Below are positions 18,707 through 28,900 of a stretch of DNA of 64,000 nt, piece by piece; the first letter of the stretch is position 1, and each line of letters begins with the position of its first letter. This stretch comes from Jejuia pallidilutea. GTDB taxonomy: Bacteria; Bacteroidota; Bacteroidia; Flavobacteriales; Flavobacteriaceae. The notes below the pieces were generated by a model. That model did not search any database, was not told where the DNA came from, and was given only the letters and a program-made list of their open reading frames with translations. The DNA lies in the NCBI RefSeq assembly GCF_002973595.1, contig NZ_PVEO01000001.1, forward strand, positions 434,001 to 498,000, given 5' to 3'. The position numbers and the translations under genes were made by a program.

Positions 18707-19798
18707 TTATTTAATTTCTGTTAAATGATCATCTAAAAAATTAAAACCCCAGCCTGGTAAATCATGCGGCATAGCATAACCATCTTTTACCAACATTGGG
18801 TTATCTATTAATGGATCTACCCAATCAAAAGACTCTGCTCCTACACCATTTGAAATGGTACAAAGCAAAGGCACATCATAATCTTTATAATAATGCGGTA
18901 GCACAGGCAAATGAAAACTTTTTGCTAAGGCAGCACTTTCTCGCCAAGCCTCTACACCGCCTATTCTTAAAATATCGGGTTGCCAAATATCCAAAGCATT
19001 GCGTGTTACCAACTCTCTTAATGGCAATGTATCATATTCACGCTCGCCCATAGCCAACGAAATACCAGTTTGATTTTTTAAAATTTGATAAGACTGGAAA
19101 TCCTGATGATGCACAGGTTCTTCAAACCAATTAATATTTAAATCTTTAGCAGCATTTGCCAATTTTATTGCAGAGGGCAAGTCCATACCCTGATTGGCGT
19201 CCATCATAATATCAACTTTTTGCCCCACGGCTTCACGAACTAATCGTAAACGCTCTATATCCGTACTCACTTTAGGAGAACCTACCTTTATTTTTACAGC
19301 CTTAAAACCTCGATTTGCGTAATTGGTAACCTCTTCTATTAATTCATCAACAGTATAAGAAATCCATCCTCCACTTCCATAAATGGATACTTTTTCTTTA
19401 TGAGTTCCCAATAATTGCTGTATGGGTTGATTTAAGTATTTCCCCCAAGCATCCCACATAGCAATATTTACGGCAGCTTGTGCCCATCTTAATAGACCTT
19501 GATTACCAAAGTATTCTGCTAAATCATCAAGCTTTCTGTAAACAACTCCAGTTTCGTTGGCCTTGAACCCTTTTATAACAGGAAGTACATCTTTTAAAGC
19601 CCCTATTATTGCATTAGGCGAATACTGAAAAGACAGCAAATACGACTCGCCAATAATACCGTTCTCCAGCTGTATCTTTAATATTACAAATGAAATTTCG
19701 CTGAGCGTATGAGTGGCATCTGAAATAGGTTTTTTCAACGCCGTTTTGGCAGTATATATTTTTGCATCTCGGATGCTAATGTCTTTGTTTACTGTCAT
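18707..19798 (-). CDS. Enolase-superfamily sugar-acid dehydratase (mandelate racemase subgroup)
   Basis: A 363-residue cytosolic enzyme with a complete mandelate racemase-type active site: K169-x-K171 in A-V-K-I-K-V-G, metal ligands D200, E226 and E252, the D275/H302 dyad (Q-P-D and L-P-H), and E322. Members dehydrate aldonates to 2-keto-3-deoxy acids or act as cycloisomerases. Divergent neighbours encode a XylX-like 2-keto-3-deoxypentonate dehydratase and a ketoglutarate-semialdehyde dehydrogenase, so dehydration of a pentonate such as D-xylonate or L-arabinonate is the best inference. A 3,6-anhydrogalactonate cycloisomerase is the main alternative. It is first in the nine-gene minus-strand run. 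Confidence 0.8.
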   Translation of the reverse strand: MTVNKDISIRDAKIYTAKTALKKPISDATHTLSEISFVILKIQLENGIIGESYLLSFQYSPNAIIGALKDVLPVIKGFKANETGVVYRKLDDLAEYFGNQGLLRWAQAAVNIAMWDAWGKYLNQPIQQLLGTHKEKVSIYGSGGWISYTVDELIEEVTNYANRGFKAVKIKVGSPKVSTDIERLRLVREAVGQKVDIMMDANQGMDLPSAIKLANAAKDLNINWFEEPVHHQDFQSYQILKNQTGISLAMGEREYDTLPLRELVTRNALDIWQPDILRIGGVEAWRESAALAKSFHLPVLPHYYKDYDVPLLCTISNGVGAESFDWVDPLIDNPMLVKDGYAMPHDLPGWGFNFLDDHLTEIK

Positions 19799-20171
19799 TT
19801 TTTTTAATTTTTATTACTTCTATTGTTGTGACAAAGCACAAATAGGGAAAATCAAAATTACAAACTCCACGACAGAGTAATTTACACTATTTGACCTATT
19901 AGAAACACTATATTGACCAAAGTAGGCTATGGAAAAGAAAATATTTATTTTTAAAACCCTATTGGACTTAATTAGTTGGACTTAATTCCAAAAAGTGAAA
20001 TACTCACAAAACCTAGAAATTTATAGTTTATCCACTTTTATGGAAATGTAATAAAGCAAAAAAATGGGAGTTATTGGGCTTAAAACATTAGACATTCTGA
20101 AATACCCACGTTAGATTTGGGTAAATAATTATAATCAAAATAAAAACGATTTTAAATATAAATTTTATTTT
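19799..20171. promoter_or_regulatory. Divergent promoter region
   Basis: This 373-bp AT-rich stretch separates the minus-strand run from the plus-strand dehydrogenase pair. It contains TTGACCTATT (19891-19900) and TTGACCAA (19913-19920), two half-sites 22 bp apart. It also has a tandem pair of TTGGACTTAATT at 19962-19973 and 19976-19987 (period 14), and an inverted repeat TACCCA/TGGGTA (20103-20108, 20118-20123) near the plus-strand start. Repeats of this kind suit operators for one or more regulators. No coding frame is visible. Confidence 0.5.
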
Positions 20172-21737
20172 ATGAAAATCAATGAAATAACTGGAAACAG
20201 TTTTATATCAGGAAAATGGACAGCAGGTGAAAAATCAACTTTTAAATCTTACCATGCCGTAACCCATGAAGCACTCTATGAAATACAAGAAGTCAATGAA
20301 CATCAAATAACATCGGCGGTAAATGCATCGTACGAAGCCTATTTAGCCTATAAAGATTTTAACTTAGATAAACGTGCTGAGTTTTTAAATTGTATTGCAG
20401 ATTGTTTAGAAGACGCAGAAGAAGAACTTTTACCAATTTGCGATTTGGAAACTGGCTTAGGCTTACCAAGATTAAAAGGAGAATTAGGACGTACCTGCGG
20501 ACAATTAAGAGCATTTGCAGCATTGGTTAAAGACGGAAGCTGGCAAAAAGCCGTGATAGATACTGCCATTCCAGAACGCACCCCTTTGCCAAAACAAGAT
20601 ATCCGTAAAGTTTTTAGACCGCTGGGGCCTGTTGCTGTTTTTTCAGCGTCTAATTTTCCATTGGCATTTTCAACCTTAGGGGGTGATACAGCATCAGCTT
20701 TGGCCGCAGGAAATTCGGTTGTTTTAAAAGGACACCCAAGCCATCCCGCTACTACCGAAGTTTCTACTAGAGCTGTAGTAGAAGCTATGAAAAAATGCGA
20801 TATTCCATTAGGTGTTTTTAGCATGTTACAAGGCGCTTCAAATGATTTAAGCACCCTTTTGGTTAAGGCAGAAAAACTAGAAGCCGTTGGATTTACAGGA
20901 AGCACCAGAGTGGGACGTATTCTTTATGACTTAGCAGCTTCCAGAGAAAAACCAATTCCTGTATATGCAGAAATGGGAAGTTCGAACCCTTTGTTTGTTT
21001 TACCTAATGCTTTAGAAAAAAACACCACAACAATAGCTCAAAATTTAGCAGCATCCATCACTTTAGGCACTGGACAGTTTTGTACCAAACCCGGATTGAT
21101 TTTTGTTCCCACAACCTCATCTACAAAACCCTTTTTAGAGGCATTAAATACTGCTTTGGAAGCGACCACAATTGGCAACTTCTTAAATAAAAATATTGCT
21201 GATAGTTTTAAAAATAGTATTTCTCATTTACAATCTGATTCGAAAATAAATACGTTGCTTCAAGCTGACAAAAAAGCCATATTGACCATTAAAGCTACCG
21301 ATTTTATTGAAAACCCAAAATTTGAGGAAGAAATATTTGGTCCTGCCGCATTAGTTATTACATGTGAGAATATGGAAGACATGAAAAAAGCAGCTAAGAA
21401 TCTTACGGGACACCTAACTGGAACCATCCATACAGATAATGATGAAGATGCTTTTGAACTTCAGAATATTTTAGAGCAAAGTATAGGACGCATTATTTAT
21501 AACGGGTTTCCAACAGGCGTAGAAGTTTGCCATGCCATGCATCATGGAGGCCCTTACCCATCTTCTACTTTCAGTAAAGAAACTTCGGTGGGCACAACTG
21601 CTATTGAACGCTTTTGTCGTGTGGTTTGTTACCAATCTGCACCTCAAGAAAACCTGCCTGAAGCACTTCAAAATAAAAACACAAGAGGCATTATGCGTCT
21701 TATTAATGGTAAATACACCACTGATTCTATAGATTAA
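20172..21737 (+). CDS. 2-Oxoglutarate semialdehyde (2,5-dioxovalerate) dehydrogenase
   Basis: A 521-residue cytosolic aldehyde dehydrogenase, slightly longer than most, as expected for the ketoglutarate-semialdehyde group. The nucleophile is C304 in L-G-T-G-Q-F-C-T-K-P-G, the general base is E267 in Y-A-E-M-G-S-S-N-P, and the cofactor loop is F-T-G-S-T-R-V-G-R. E-E-I-F-G-P is near the C-terminus. It oxidises 2-oxoglutarate semialdehyde to 2-oxoglutarate, the final step of non-phosphorylating pentose pathways. The XylX-like gene that makes this substrate starts 6 bases after its stop, a strong contextual match. Confidence 0.9.
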   Translation: MKINEITGNSFISGKWTAGEKSTFKSYHAVTHEALYEIQEVNEHQITSAVNASYEAYLAYKDFNLDKRAEFLNCIADCLEDAEEELLPICDLETGLGLPRLKGELGRTCGQLRAFAALVKDGSWQKAVIDTAIPERTPLPKQDIRKVFRPLGPVAVFSASNFPLAFSTLGGDTASALAAGNSVVLKGHPSHPATTEVSTRAVVEAMKKCDIPLGVFSMLQGASNDLSTLLVKAEKLEAVGFTGSTRVGRILYDLAASREKPIPVYAEMGSSNPLFVLPNALEKNTTTIAQNLAASITLGTGQFCTKPGLIFVPTTSSTKPFLEALNTALEATTIGNFLNKNIADSFKNSISHLQSDSKINTLLQADKKAILTIKATDFIENPKFEEEIFGPAALVITCENMEDMKKAAKNLTGHLTGTIHTDNDEDAFELQNILEQSIGRIIYNGFPTGVEVCHAMHHGGPYPSSTFSKETSVGTTAIERFCRVVCYQSAPQENLPEALQNKNTRGIMRLINGKYTTDSID

Positions 21738-21743
21738 TTTAAA

Positions 21744-22919
21744 ATGAATAAAATGATTATTCCTAATAATGCAAAGGATGGCATTTGGATAGGAAGGTGT
21801 TTTGTGCCTTCATCCAATTCCTATAACAATATAGCTGGCCCTCATGTGGTGATGGCTAAAGACGGAAAGGTTTATGACTTATCTCCTTTTTATGATGCCA
21901 CAGCAGAATTGATAAATTGCCCTGATTTCCCTCAGATTTTAAAAAAAACGCACACACTTGATAGTATAGGTAATCTTGAAGACATTATACAAAATTCCAT
22001 CTATACAAATAAAGATGAAAACGTTCCCTACTTTTTAGCACCCAACGATTTACAGGCCATAAAAGCTTGTGGCGTAACTTTTATTGACAGTTTATTAGAA
22101 AGGGTTATTGAAGAAAAAGCACAAGGAAATCCTGAAAAAGCATTTGAAATTAGAGAAACGCTCATCAAAAAAATAGGAACAGATTTAAGTAAAATTGTTC
22201 CAGGCTCAGAAGCTGCCGAGCTTTTAAAGATAGAGTTACAAAATCAAGGCATTTGGTCGCAATATCTTGAAGTTGGCATCGGAAAAGATGCTGAGATTTT
22301 CACAAAATCCCAACCACTTTCTGCTGTTGGATATGGCGCTCAAGTGGGTGTTTTGGAAGATTCCAATTGGAATAACCCAGAACCAGAAGTTGTTTTAGTG
22401 GTTAACAATAATGGACAAATCATAGGAGCTACTTTGGGCAATGATGTCAATTTACGTGATTATGAAGGCAGAAGTGCGCTTTTATTAGGCGAAGCCAAAG
22501 ACCAAAATGGCTCTTGTGCCATAGGCCCTATGTTTCGTCTTTTTGATGAAAGCTTCACGCTATCAACATTGGAAAATGAAATTATTGACATAGAGATTTC
22601 TGGAACCGATGCGTTTCATCTCAAACAAAGTTCCCATATGTCCAAAATAAGCAGGTCTCCACAAAAATTGGTAAACCAAGCCATTGGAAAAAACCATCAA
22701 TATCCTGACGGGTTGGTCTTATTCTGCGGCACTATGTTTGCGCCAACTAAAGACAGAAATGCCAAAGGACAAGGATTTACACATCACATAGGAGATGCTG
22801 TAACTATCCGTTCCAAACATCTAGGAACACTGCAAAATTGGGTAAATCATTGCCATCAAATTCCTAAATGGGAATATGGGACGTTAGAGTTTATCAAATA
22901 CTTAAAAAGCAGACGCTAA
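21744..22919 (+). CDS. xylX: XylX-like 2-keto-3-deoxypentonate dehydratase (FAH superfamily)
   Basis: A 391-residue cytosolic FAH-fold enzyme. It closely resembles Caulobacter XylX as I remember it. Shared stretches include G-V-T-F at about 113, E-R-V-I-E-E-K-A-Q-G-N, I-W-S-Q-Y-L-E-V-G-I-G, W-N-N-P-E-P-E-V-V-L, L-G-N-D-V-N-L-R-D-Y-E-G-R-S-A-L-L-L, S-C-A-I-G-P and Q-Y-P-D-G. It converts 2-keto-3-deoxy-D-xylonate (or L-arabinonate) to 2-oxoglutarate semialdehyde, the substrate of the dehydrogenase just upstream. This identifies a Weimberg-type route. Which pentose enters is not settled by sequence. A bidirectional terminator follows. Confidence 0.88.
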   Translation: MNKMIIPNNAKDGIWIGRCFVPSSNSYNNIAGPHVVMAKDGKVYDLSPFYDATAELINCPDFPQILKKTHTLDSIGNLEDIIQNSIYTNKDENVPYFLAPNDLQAIKACGVTFIDSLLERVIEEKAQGNPEKAFEIRETLIKKIGTDLSKIVPGSEAAELLKIELQNQGIWSQYLEVGIGKDAEIFTKSQPLSAVGYGAQVGVLEDSNWNNPEPEVVLVVNNNGQIIGATLGNDVNLRDYEGRSALLLGEAKDQNGSCAIGPMFRLFDESFTLSTLENEIIDIEISGTDAFHLKQSSHMSKISRSPQKLVNQAIGKNHQYPDGLVLFCGTMFAPTKDRNAKGQGFTHHIGDAVTIRSKHLGTLQNWVNHCHQIPKWEYGTLEFIKYLKSRR

Positions 22920-22939
22920 CCCCCTTTTTAGATTCAAAG

Positions 22940-22976
22940 AAAACCCGATGATAGCATAATCTATATCGGGTTTTTT
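22940..22976. terminator. Bidirectional terminator between convergent genes
   Basis: AAAACCCGAT (22940-22949) and ATCGGGTTTT (22965-22974) are exact 10-bp inverted repeats with a 15-base loop and T tracts on both strands. It lies between the convergent xylX-like and beta-helix genes. Confidence 0.85.
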
Positions 22977-23028
22977 ATTTAAATTTATAAACCAAAATAG
23001 TTTTTATTGCGCACCTATCACTTGCTAC

Positions 23029-25536
23029 CTATTTACTGTTTACAATTAGCTTTTTTGTGGTAACACCACTATTTGTTCTAGCAACAACAAGATATAAACC
23101 AGTTTGGAGTTCGCTAACATCAAGAATAGGTTTTTTTACACCTTCTAAATAATCTTTATAAAGTAAAGTTTTTCCTGTTAAATTAACAATTTTAATCTCT
23201 AGTATTCTTGCTTCGGTTAGAATTTCAACGTTATAGCTGGTAGGATTTGGAATAATTTTTAATGAATCATTTAGAGGCTTTATAGAACCAGTAGATAACG
23301 AACTATCTACGACTTCAAAAGTTACCCTATGGCTACTTGAGGCACCGCTATTATCTATTGCCTTTGCGGTGATGGAGTTTGTACCAATTGGTGGAGATAC
23401 CCAGATATACTCATAGGGAGCACTACTATCTGTTCCCAATAGTGTAGCTCCATCATAGAATTCGACTTGCGATATTGTTCCATCATCATCATAAGCAGCT
23501 ACTTTGATATTCAAATCTGTATCACTCTCAACAATCTGGTCATGGTAAAGAGTCTCAAAATCAATTGCTACAGAAGGTGCAATATTACCAGTAAAACCAG
23601 AAGGAATAGATCCTGTTTTATCATTCCAAGTTGTCCATGTAAAAAAATCATTAATCTCATTAGCAACTGCCTCGGGTAGTTTATATTGAGGAAAATAGTA
23701 TTCTTTAGGCTTTACAGGACTTGCGTTTTCGAAAGTAAAGTCTCCGTTGGGTGCATCTGCAATTTTTGGATCCTGCCAAGTAGAATTGTCCGATTCTACT
23801 TTCCAGGCAGTTTTCCACCAATCTAGGTCACCATCTCCTCCAGGATTAAAGCCGTAACCACTAGAGTGAAAAGCTGTACTAGATTTTGCACCATAATAAA
23901 TATTCTCAATGCCCTTATATTCATAATTTTCAGTTTTACTACCAGAAGGCCAAATATCCTGAAAAATCGTTTGACCAGGATCGGTACTATTCTCTTTTAC
24001 TATAATATTATTTTCTGTAATAAATGGCTTTGCCAAAACCAATTCTTTACTTGCATGGTTATCGGTTCTGTCATACCATTGGATAGCCAATGCCGCACCA
24101 TCCCTTCCATTGTTTCCACGTTGGGTACTGTTTGATAAGAGTATTGAATTAGTAAGGTTTGCGTCTCCGATGATGCTATAGTTCAACGGGTTATTTAACT
24201 GGTATGCTAAAATCGAACGATTAATCAAATAAGGACCGTTAGATAGTTCTATTGCTAAACCATGTCGGTTATACAATGAAATAAAATTATCTGTTAGAAC
24301 GTCTTTTACATGTACGTCGTACCACAGACCATTGGAATGGTTTCCAATAGCCTTGGAACTTCTTACAATCACACCATCACAGTCGTGGATTTTGGCTCCT
24401 GCCAGATACCAAGAAATACCGCCCTTACGATCTCCAAAGGCATACCCTCGCCAATTATTAAAATTGAATTCACAGTTTTCTATCAACAAGTTTTTGCTTA
24501 CGCTGGAACTGATACCATTGTTACCATTATAATTAAATTTACATGATCGCAAAGTCCAATGGCTTCCATTTGGTTTTAGGCCATTGGCACTATTTTGAGT
24601 AAACGTGCAATTTTCGAATTTTATATTGATACATTTATAGGAATCTCCAAAACGCAAAGCCCCCACATTTCCAAAATCGTCATGATTATTTGCACAATTC
24701 TTAAAAGTTATTTTTCTAAAAACCAAGCCATTTTTCTTCTCAAACTTGCCGAGTGTATATCGGGTAGCTACCTCTATATTTGCAGATGACCAATCGAATC
24801 CGGAAGGAACCTTTACGTATATATAATTTCCATTTTCATCTTTTTCAGCTACACCAAAGGAAAAGTCACTCAGACTTGTTGCCGGGTCATCAAATCCATA
24901 ATATTCATAAGATATGGGTTCTATATTACCAAAGAAATTACCCCCGCCAGTGATGTTGTATCGTTCAAGAGGGATTTGTCTCATCATATTTCCGTTAACC
25001 ACTACTAATTCCCTACGAACTGCAACCTCTGCTTTTGGTCCAAATGTTGGTGTATAATTTCCAAAATCATAAGACCAATTGTGTCGATACACACCATTTC
25101 CTAGGTTAGTCCATGTGTTTGGAGCATATTCATCGGCACCACTCCAAACAACCTGAGCCTCGTTTGTTCCCTCTATTACCAAGGGTGTATGTCTTCGGTT
25201 ATTATTTAACGAAAAATCTACAGTCCCTAAAGATTCACGATAAATACCAGGATGAATAAGGATTTTTGTTTTTATGCCAGCATCTAAATCATTTAATGCA
25301 ACATCAAACGCTGCAGTGATTGTTTTTTTGGCATCATTGTAACTTTTGCCACTGTTTGCATTGTTGCCACCGTTCTGACGGACATAGATGATATTAGAAA
25401 TACCGCTTTCATCAATATAAGCTCCGTTAACATTACTCACATCTGGAAGTACTGTTTGTGCTGAAACTGTGTTTATTGTAATTAATACAATAGGTACTAA
25501 GAACGAATAAATAATAAAGTTTGAAATTTTTTCCAT
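23029..25536 (-). CDS. T9SS-secreted right-handed beta-helix protein with Ig-like domain
   Basis: An 835-residue protein with an SPI signal (cleavage after about residue 26, VSAQ). Residues about 45-620 look like a parallel beta-helix: I-Y-V-R-Q-N-G-G-N-N-A-N-S-G start, then many asparagine-rich turns such as I-E-N-C-E-F-N-F-N-N and C-K-F-N-Y-N-G-N-N-G. An Ig-like domain follows (about 645-735, S-Q-V-E-F-Y-D-G-A-T-L-L-G-T-D), then a type IX sorting domain (about 755-835, K-I-I-P-N-P-T start and T-T-K-K-L-I-V end). It is probably a surface-exposed or released lyase or hydrolase, but the family and substrate are not recognisable to me. The terminator at its 3' side is shared with the xylX-like gene. 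Confidence 0.75.
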   Translation of the reverse strand: MEKISNFIIYSFLVPIVLITINTVSAQTVLPDVSNVNGAYIDESGISNIIYVRQNGGNNANSGKSYNDAKKTITAAFDVALNDLDAGIKTKILIHPGIYRESLGTVDFSLNNNRRHTPLVIEGTNEAQVVWSGADEYAPNTWTNLGNGVYRHNWSYDFGNYTPTFGPKAEVAVRRELVVVNGNMMRQIPLERYNITGGGNFFGNIEPISYEYYGFDDPATSLSDFSFGVAEKDENGNYIYVKVPSGFDWSSANIEVATRYTLGKFEKKNGLVFRKITFKNCANNHDDFGNVGALRFGDSYKCINIKFENCTFTQNSANGLKPNGSHWTLRSCKFNYNGNNGISSSVSKNLLIENCEFNFNNWRGYAFGDRKGGISWYLAGAKIHDCDGVIVRSSKAIGNHSNGLWYDVHVKDVLTDNFISLYNRHGLAIELSNGPYLINRSILAYQLNNPLNYSIIGDANLTNSILLSNSTQRGNNGRDGAALAIQWYDRTDNHASKELVLAKPFITENNIIVKENSTDPGQTIFQDIWPSGSKTENYEYKGIENIYYGAKSSTAFHSSGYGFNPGGDGDLDWWKTAWKVESDNSTWQDPKIADAPNGDFTFENASPVKPKEYYFPQYKLPEAVANEINDFFTWTTWNDKTGSIPSGFTGNIAPSVAIDFETLYHDQIVESDTDLNIKVAAYDDDGTISQVEFYDGATLLGTDSSAPYEYIWVSPPIGTNSITAKAIDNSGASSSHRVTFEVVDSSLSTGSIKPLNDSLKIIPNPTSYNVEILTEARILEIKIVNLTGKTLLYKDYLEGVKKPILDVSELQTGLYLVVARTNSGVTTKKLIVNSK

Positions 25537-25895
25537 TTTAAATTTTGTTTATATTGAAGAGAAATCTATTGAATCTATCATATTAGCAGTATTTGCATTG
25601 TCAAAAATTCAATTCGAGGTTAATTCAAAGCCTACGTAAAACAGTAAGTATTGCTCACGATATCTATTCATTTCGAAATTACATACATAACAAATCCCTC
25701 ATCTTACATACGCCAATAGCTAAAGCCGTAAAATTATGATATTAGCCCATAATCAAGTAGAATTATCTTGGCAGATAATTGACCTATTTTGTTTACAGTA
25801 CTAGTTGGGCACCTAATTTTTTATGGTAATAATCATCTTAGATGTACCTTTTGATTTGTTTTTTAAAAAAAATATAATATAGAAAGCGTAATAAA

Positions 25896-25925
25896 AAAGA
25901 GGCTGTCTTAAAATGCAGCCTCTTT
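25896..25925 (-). terminator. Terminator of the GH74-like gene; surrounding gap
   Basis: AAAGAGGCTG (25896-25905) and CAGCCTCTTT (25916-25925) are exact inverted repeats, with A/T tracts for termination of minus-strand transcription 27 bases after the 1503-residue gene. The rest of the 415-bp gap 25537-25951 has no gene. It contains TTGACCTATT at 25779-25788, also found at 19891, and presumably carries the promoter of the beta-helix gene. Confidence 0.75.
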
Positions 25926-25951
25926 GATTTTAATATATATACCTTGGCCAA

Positions 25952-28900
25952 CTATTCCACGACCAGTTTTTTTCTAAAAACAGCATTATCGGTTTGAGTC
26001 ATAACCACATATAAACCTGAAGGTAATGCACTCACATCAATGCGAGTGTTTTTATCATTTTTTGAATAGGTTTTGTCTATCAAAATCTGACCATTTATAT
26101 TAATGATTTTCACATCTAAAATTTTGGCATCTGTAAGTATTTCAAAATAATCATTTGCAGGATTAGGAAGAATCTTTAAATCCTTTCGATTTTTTTGTAT
26201 CAAATCCGCATCTTCAATTCCTAAAATAGGGGTGCTTACAGAAGTTTCATTGCTGTAAACAGACTCATTTGCCAAACGATCTACGGAAACAACCACATAG
26301 TAATAAGTAGTTTCTGATTCGATATCGCTATCTACAAAATCCATGGACTCTACAATACTGTTATTAATTTTAACATAGGGCCCTCCTGAAACCGTAGATC
26401 TATAAACATGGTACCCTACCGTTTTTAAATCTGAGCTTTCCCAAGACATATTAACCGAACCATTATTATTACTAGCCGTTAAATTTTCAGGAATTTTGCT
26501 AGCATAAATTGATTTTTTTGCCCACTTCTGGCGGTCGAAATAATTTTGTTGAAACACACGTGTATTGGCACCGCTGAAAAAGCCGTCTGCATCCAACACT
26601 AATCCACTTAATTTATTTTTCAATGTAATTTTGCTCCAGCCTGATTTTTCCCACAACTGCGCATCAGTTCCATCAAAAGCTGCTTGAAATGCATTTGAAT
26701 CGTCGACCAATCCAGTTGCAGTCAGGTAATATCCTGAAGACATATTTTGCAAGGTATAATACCCTCCTTTAGCATAGGCAATTTTCCATTGCCCCAATTC
26801 ATTTGCTTCGGGTGTTTTTTTATTTACATTGGCGCCATCTGAATTATCTACCGCCGTTAAGTCATATAAGCCATCCTGCTCATTCGTCAAGGTCACTACT
26901 TCAAGTTCATTTAAGTCTTTAAATGTCCAGCGTTGTTTCGCAAAAAAGTTGATGGCCCCTATTTGCACATTGGCCCCACTAGTGAATCCATTACCCTCCA
27001 AAGCTTGATTACCATCTTTATTTCTAATGTAATAAGAACTGCCATCACCCGTATTGCTTAGTTTCCATAATTGGTTATCGGCACCTGTGTAAGCTTTTTG
27101 GATGGCATTATTATCTGAAGCCTTAGTTAGAAAGAAACCAGAGGATTCATTTTCAAATGAAATATAACCATTTGGCTCAGATTTGATAATCCAAGTTTGT
27201 CTGTTGTTACTTCCTGCAGTTCCTTTGTTTACATTACCTCCATCATTATCGTTTACAGCTTGTAAATCAAAATTACCTTGAAGATTGGTTATTTTCACAA
27301 TTCTATAAAGTGTTTGAGCAGTTACTTCATCACTGTAAAGTGAATGCCCGAATTCATTATAAGCGCGTACACGGTATGTATATTCCGTTTCTGCATTAAG
27401 ATCAGAATCAACAAAACCCGAAATATTGGTTCCCAAAACAGCTATTTCTTCAAACTCAGACGTTGCGGTTTTACGTTCTAATTTATAGGCTTCTTCATTT
27501 GTGGCGTTGTCGTCCCAAGTAATTTCTATCTTTTTGGTTGATAACACAATGGATGACAGATTCGTTGGTGTAAGGGGAACGTCTAAATCACATTGTGTAC
27601 CAGTTGAATCTTCATTTGTTTGTTGTTCAGCATTGTTATCATCTACCCAAGTTATTTCAACGGTATCGGTAGGATTGACCGTTTCAGTAAAAAAATAAGA
27701 ACTTCCTGGTGCTGCCGTGGTTTCTCCAGTTTCTCCCGTAGTATTTACAACCCAATTGACTTCTACCGGAAAAAAGTTAGGGTTGTTGATTTCCCATCTT
27801 CTTTCATAATTAGGGTATTTACTGCATGCCGATGATAATATAAGGCCCAACATGGGGTCTGGAGTTACCACACTACCCTCTTCAGAACTTACATAACCAG
27901 CGGCATTCCATGCTTTAACTAAATAAACATAAGTGGTGTTAGGCGTCAAATCTTTATCTATATATTCTGTTTGGTCATAACCTGTGACGCCGACTCTTGA
28001 AAACTCAGCTTCACCATCTATTTTTCTAAAAATCCTATATTTTAATTCATTAGTAGCATTGTCCGTCCATGTAATTTTAGCCGAAGAACTGCTCAAGGCC
28101 TCTACATTAATTAAAGCAGGCGCTTGCGCTATTTCATCCAGTGCTGCTGGCGTATCCAATTCACCATAACGAACCCCTGTGGTAACCTGACCTAAAAACA
28201 CCCTGCCATAAACACTACGATCACCGGCAATGGTTCTTGGGTATCCTCCGGGTAAATTTGCTGGGGATATCAATTCCCAGTTGGCTCCCATATCAGTAGA
28301 TCGATAAATGCCCCACTGGCCGCCTGATAATCCATAAACATAAGCCGTAGGATTTGATTGTCCGGGTTTATTTTTTCCCCAAGCTATTTGATTGGCCTTA
28401 CTAAAATAATTGACTTTTGAAAATGATTCACCAAAGTCTGATGAGGCCCATAACCCATTTTCACTTAATGCAATCCATACGTTTCCTGATACATAAGGAG
28501 CTGCCGCCAATCGATAAGGATCGAAAGGGCTGCTTCCTGTCCATGCCGGAAGATCATCACTAGCTTGATCTATTTTTGCCCAAGTAGCCCCATGATCGGT
28601 ACTTTTCCAAAACGTATTGTCAATATCATAATAGGCATAAAAAATATTTCCAGCTATTCTGTCAGCTGCGATAGGCATTGGGAAATCATATTCACTACAG
28701 CCATTGCATTGTCTGCGCACAAAACCTCCTGATGGCAAACCTACACAATCGTTCCAAGTAGCACCACCATCCATCGTGTACCGCGTTCCTTTGGCATCTG
28801 CTCCAGAAAAATATACAACATTCATAGGGTCTGTTGCAGAAACGGCCAATTTAGCACCACCCACATCCAAGTTTAAACCTTCATTTACACCTGGCGTACT

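Noticed and set aside
18707-19798. 3,6-Anhydro-L-galactonate cycloisomerase (agar or carrageenan pathway)
   Set aside because: Superfamily and length would fit, but the adjacent XylX-like and ketoglutarate-semialdehyde dehydrogenase genes fit a pentonate pathway better, and no agarase or carrageenase is present. Kept only as an alternative.
20103-20123. CRISPR-like repeats in the divergent region
   Set aside because: There are only pairs of short repeats without regular spacers; they fit operators, not a CRISPR array.
20348-20905. 185-codon minus-strand frame inside the aldehyde dehydrogenase gene
   Set aside because: Antisense of a complete ALDH with catalytic Cys304 and Glu267; no sign of a separate gene.
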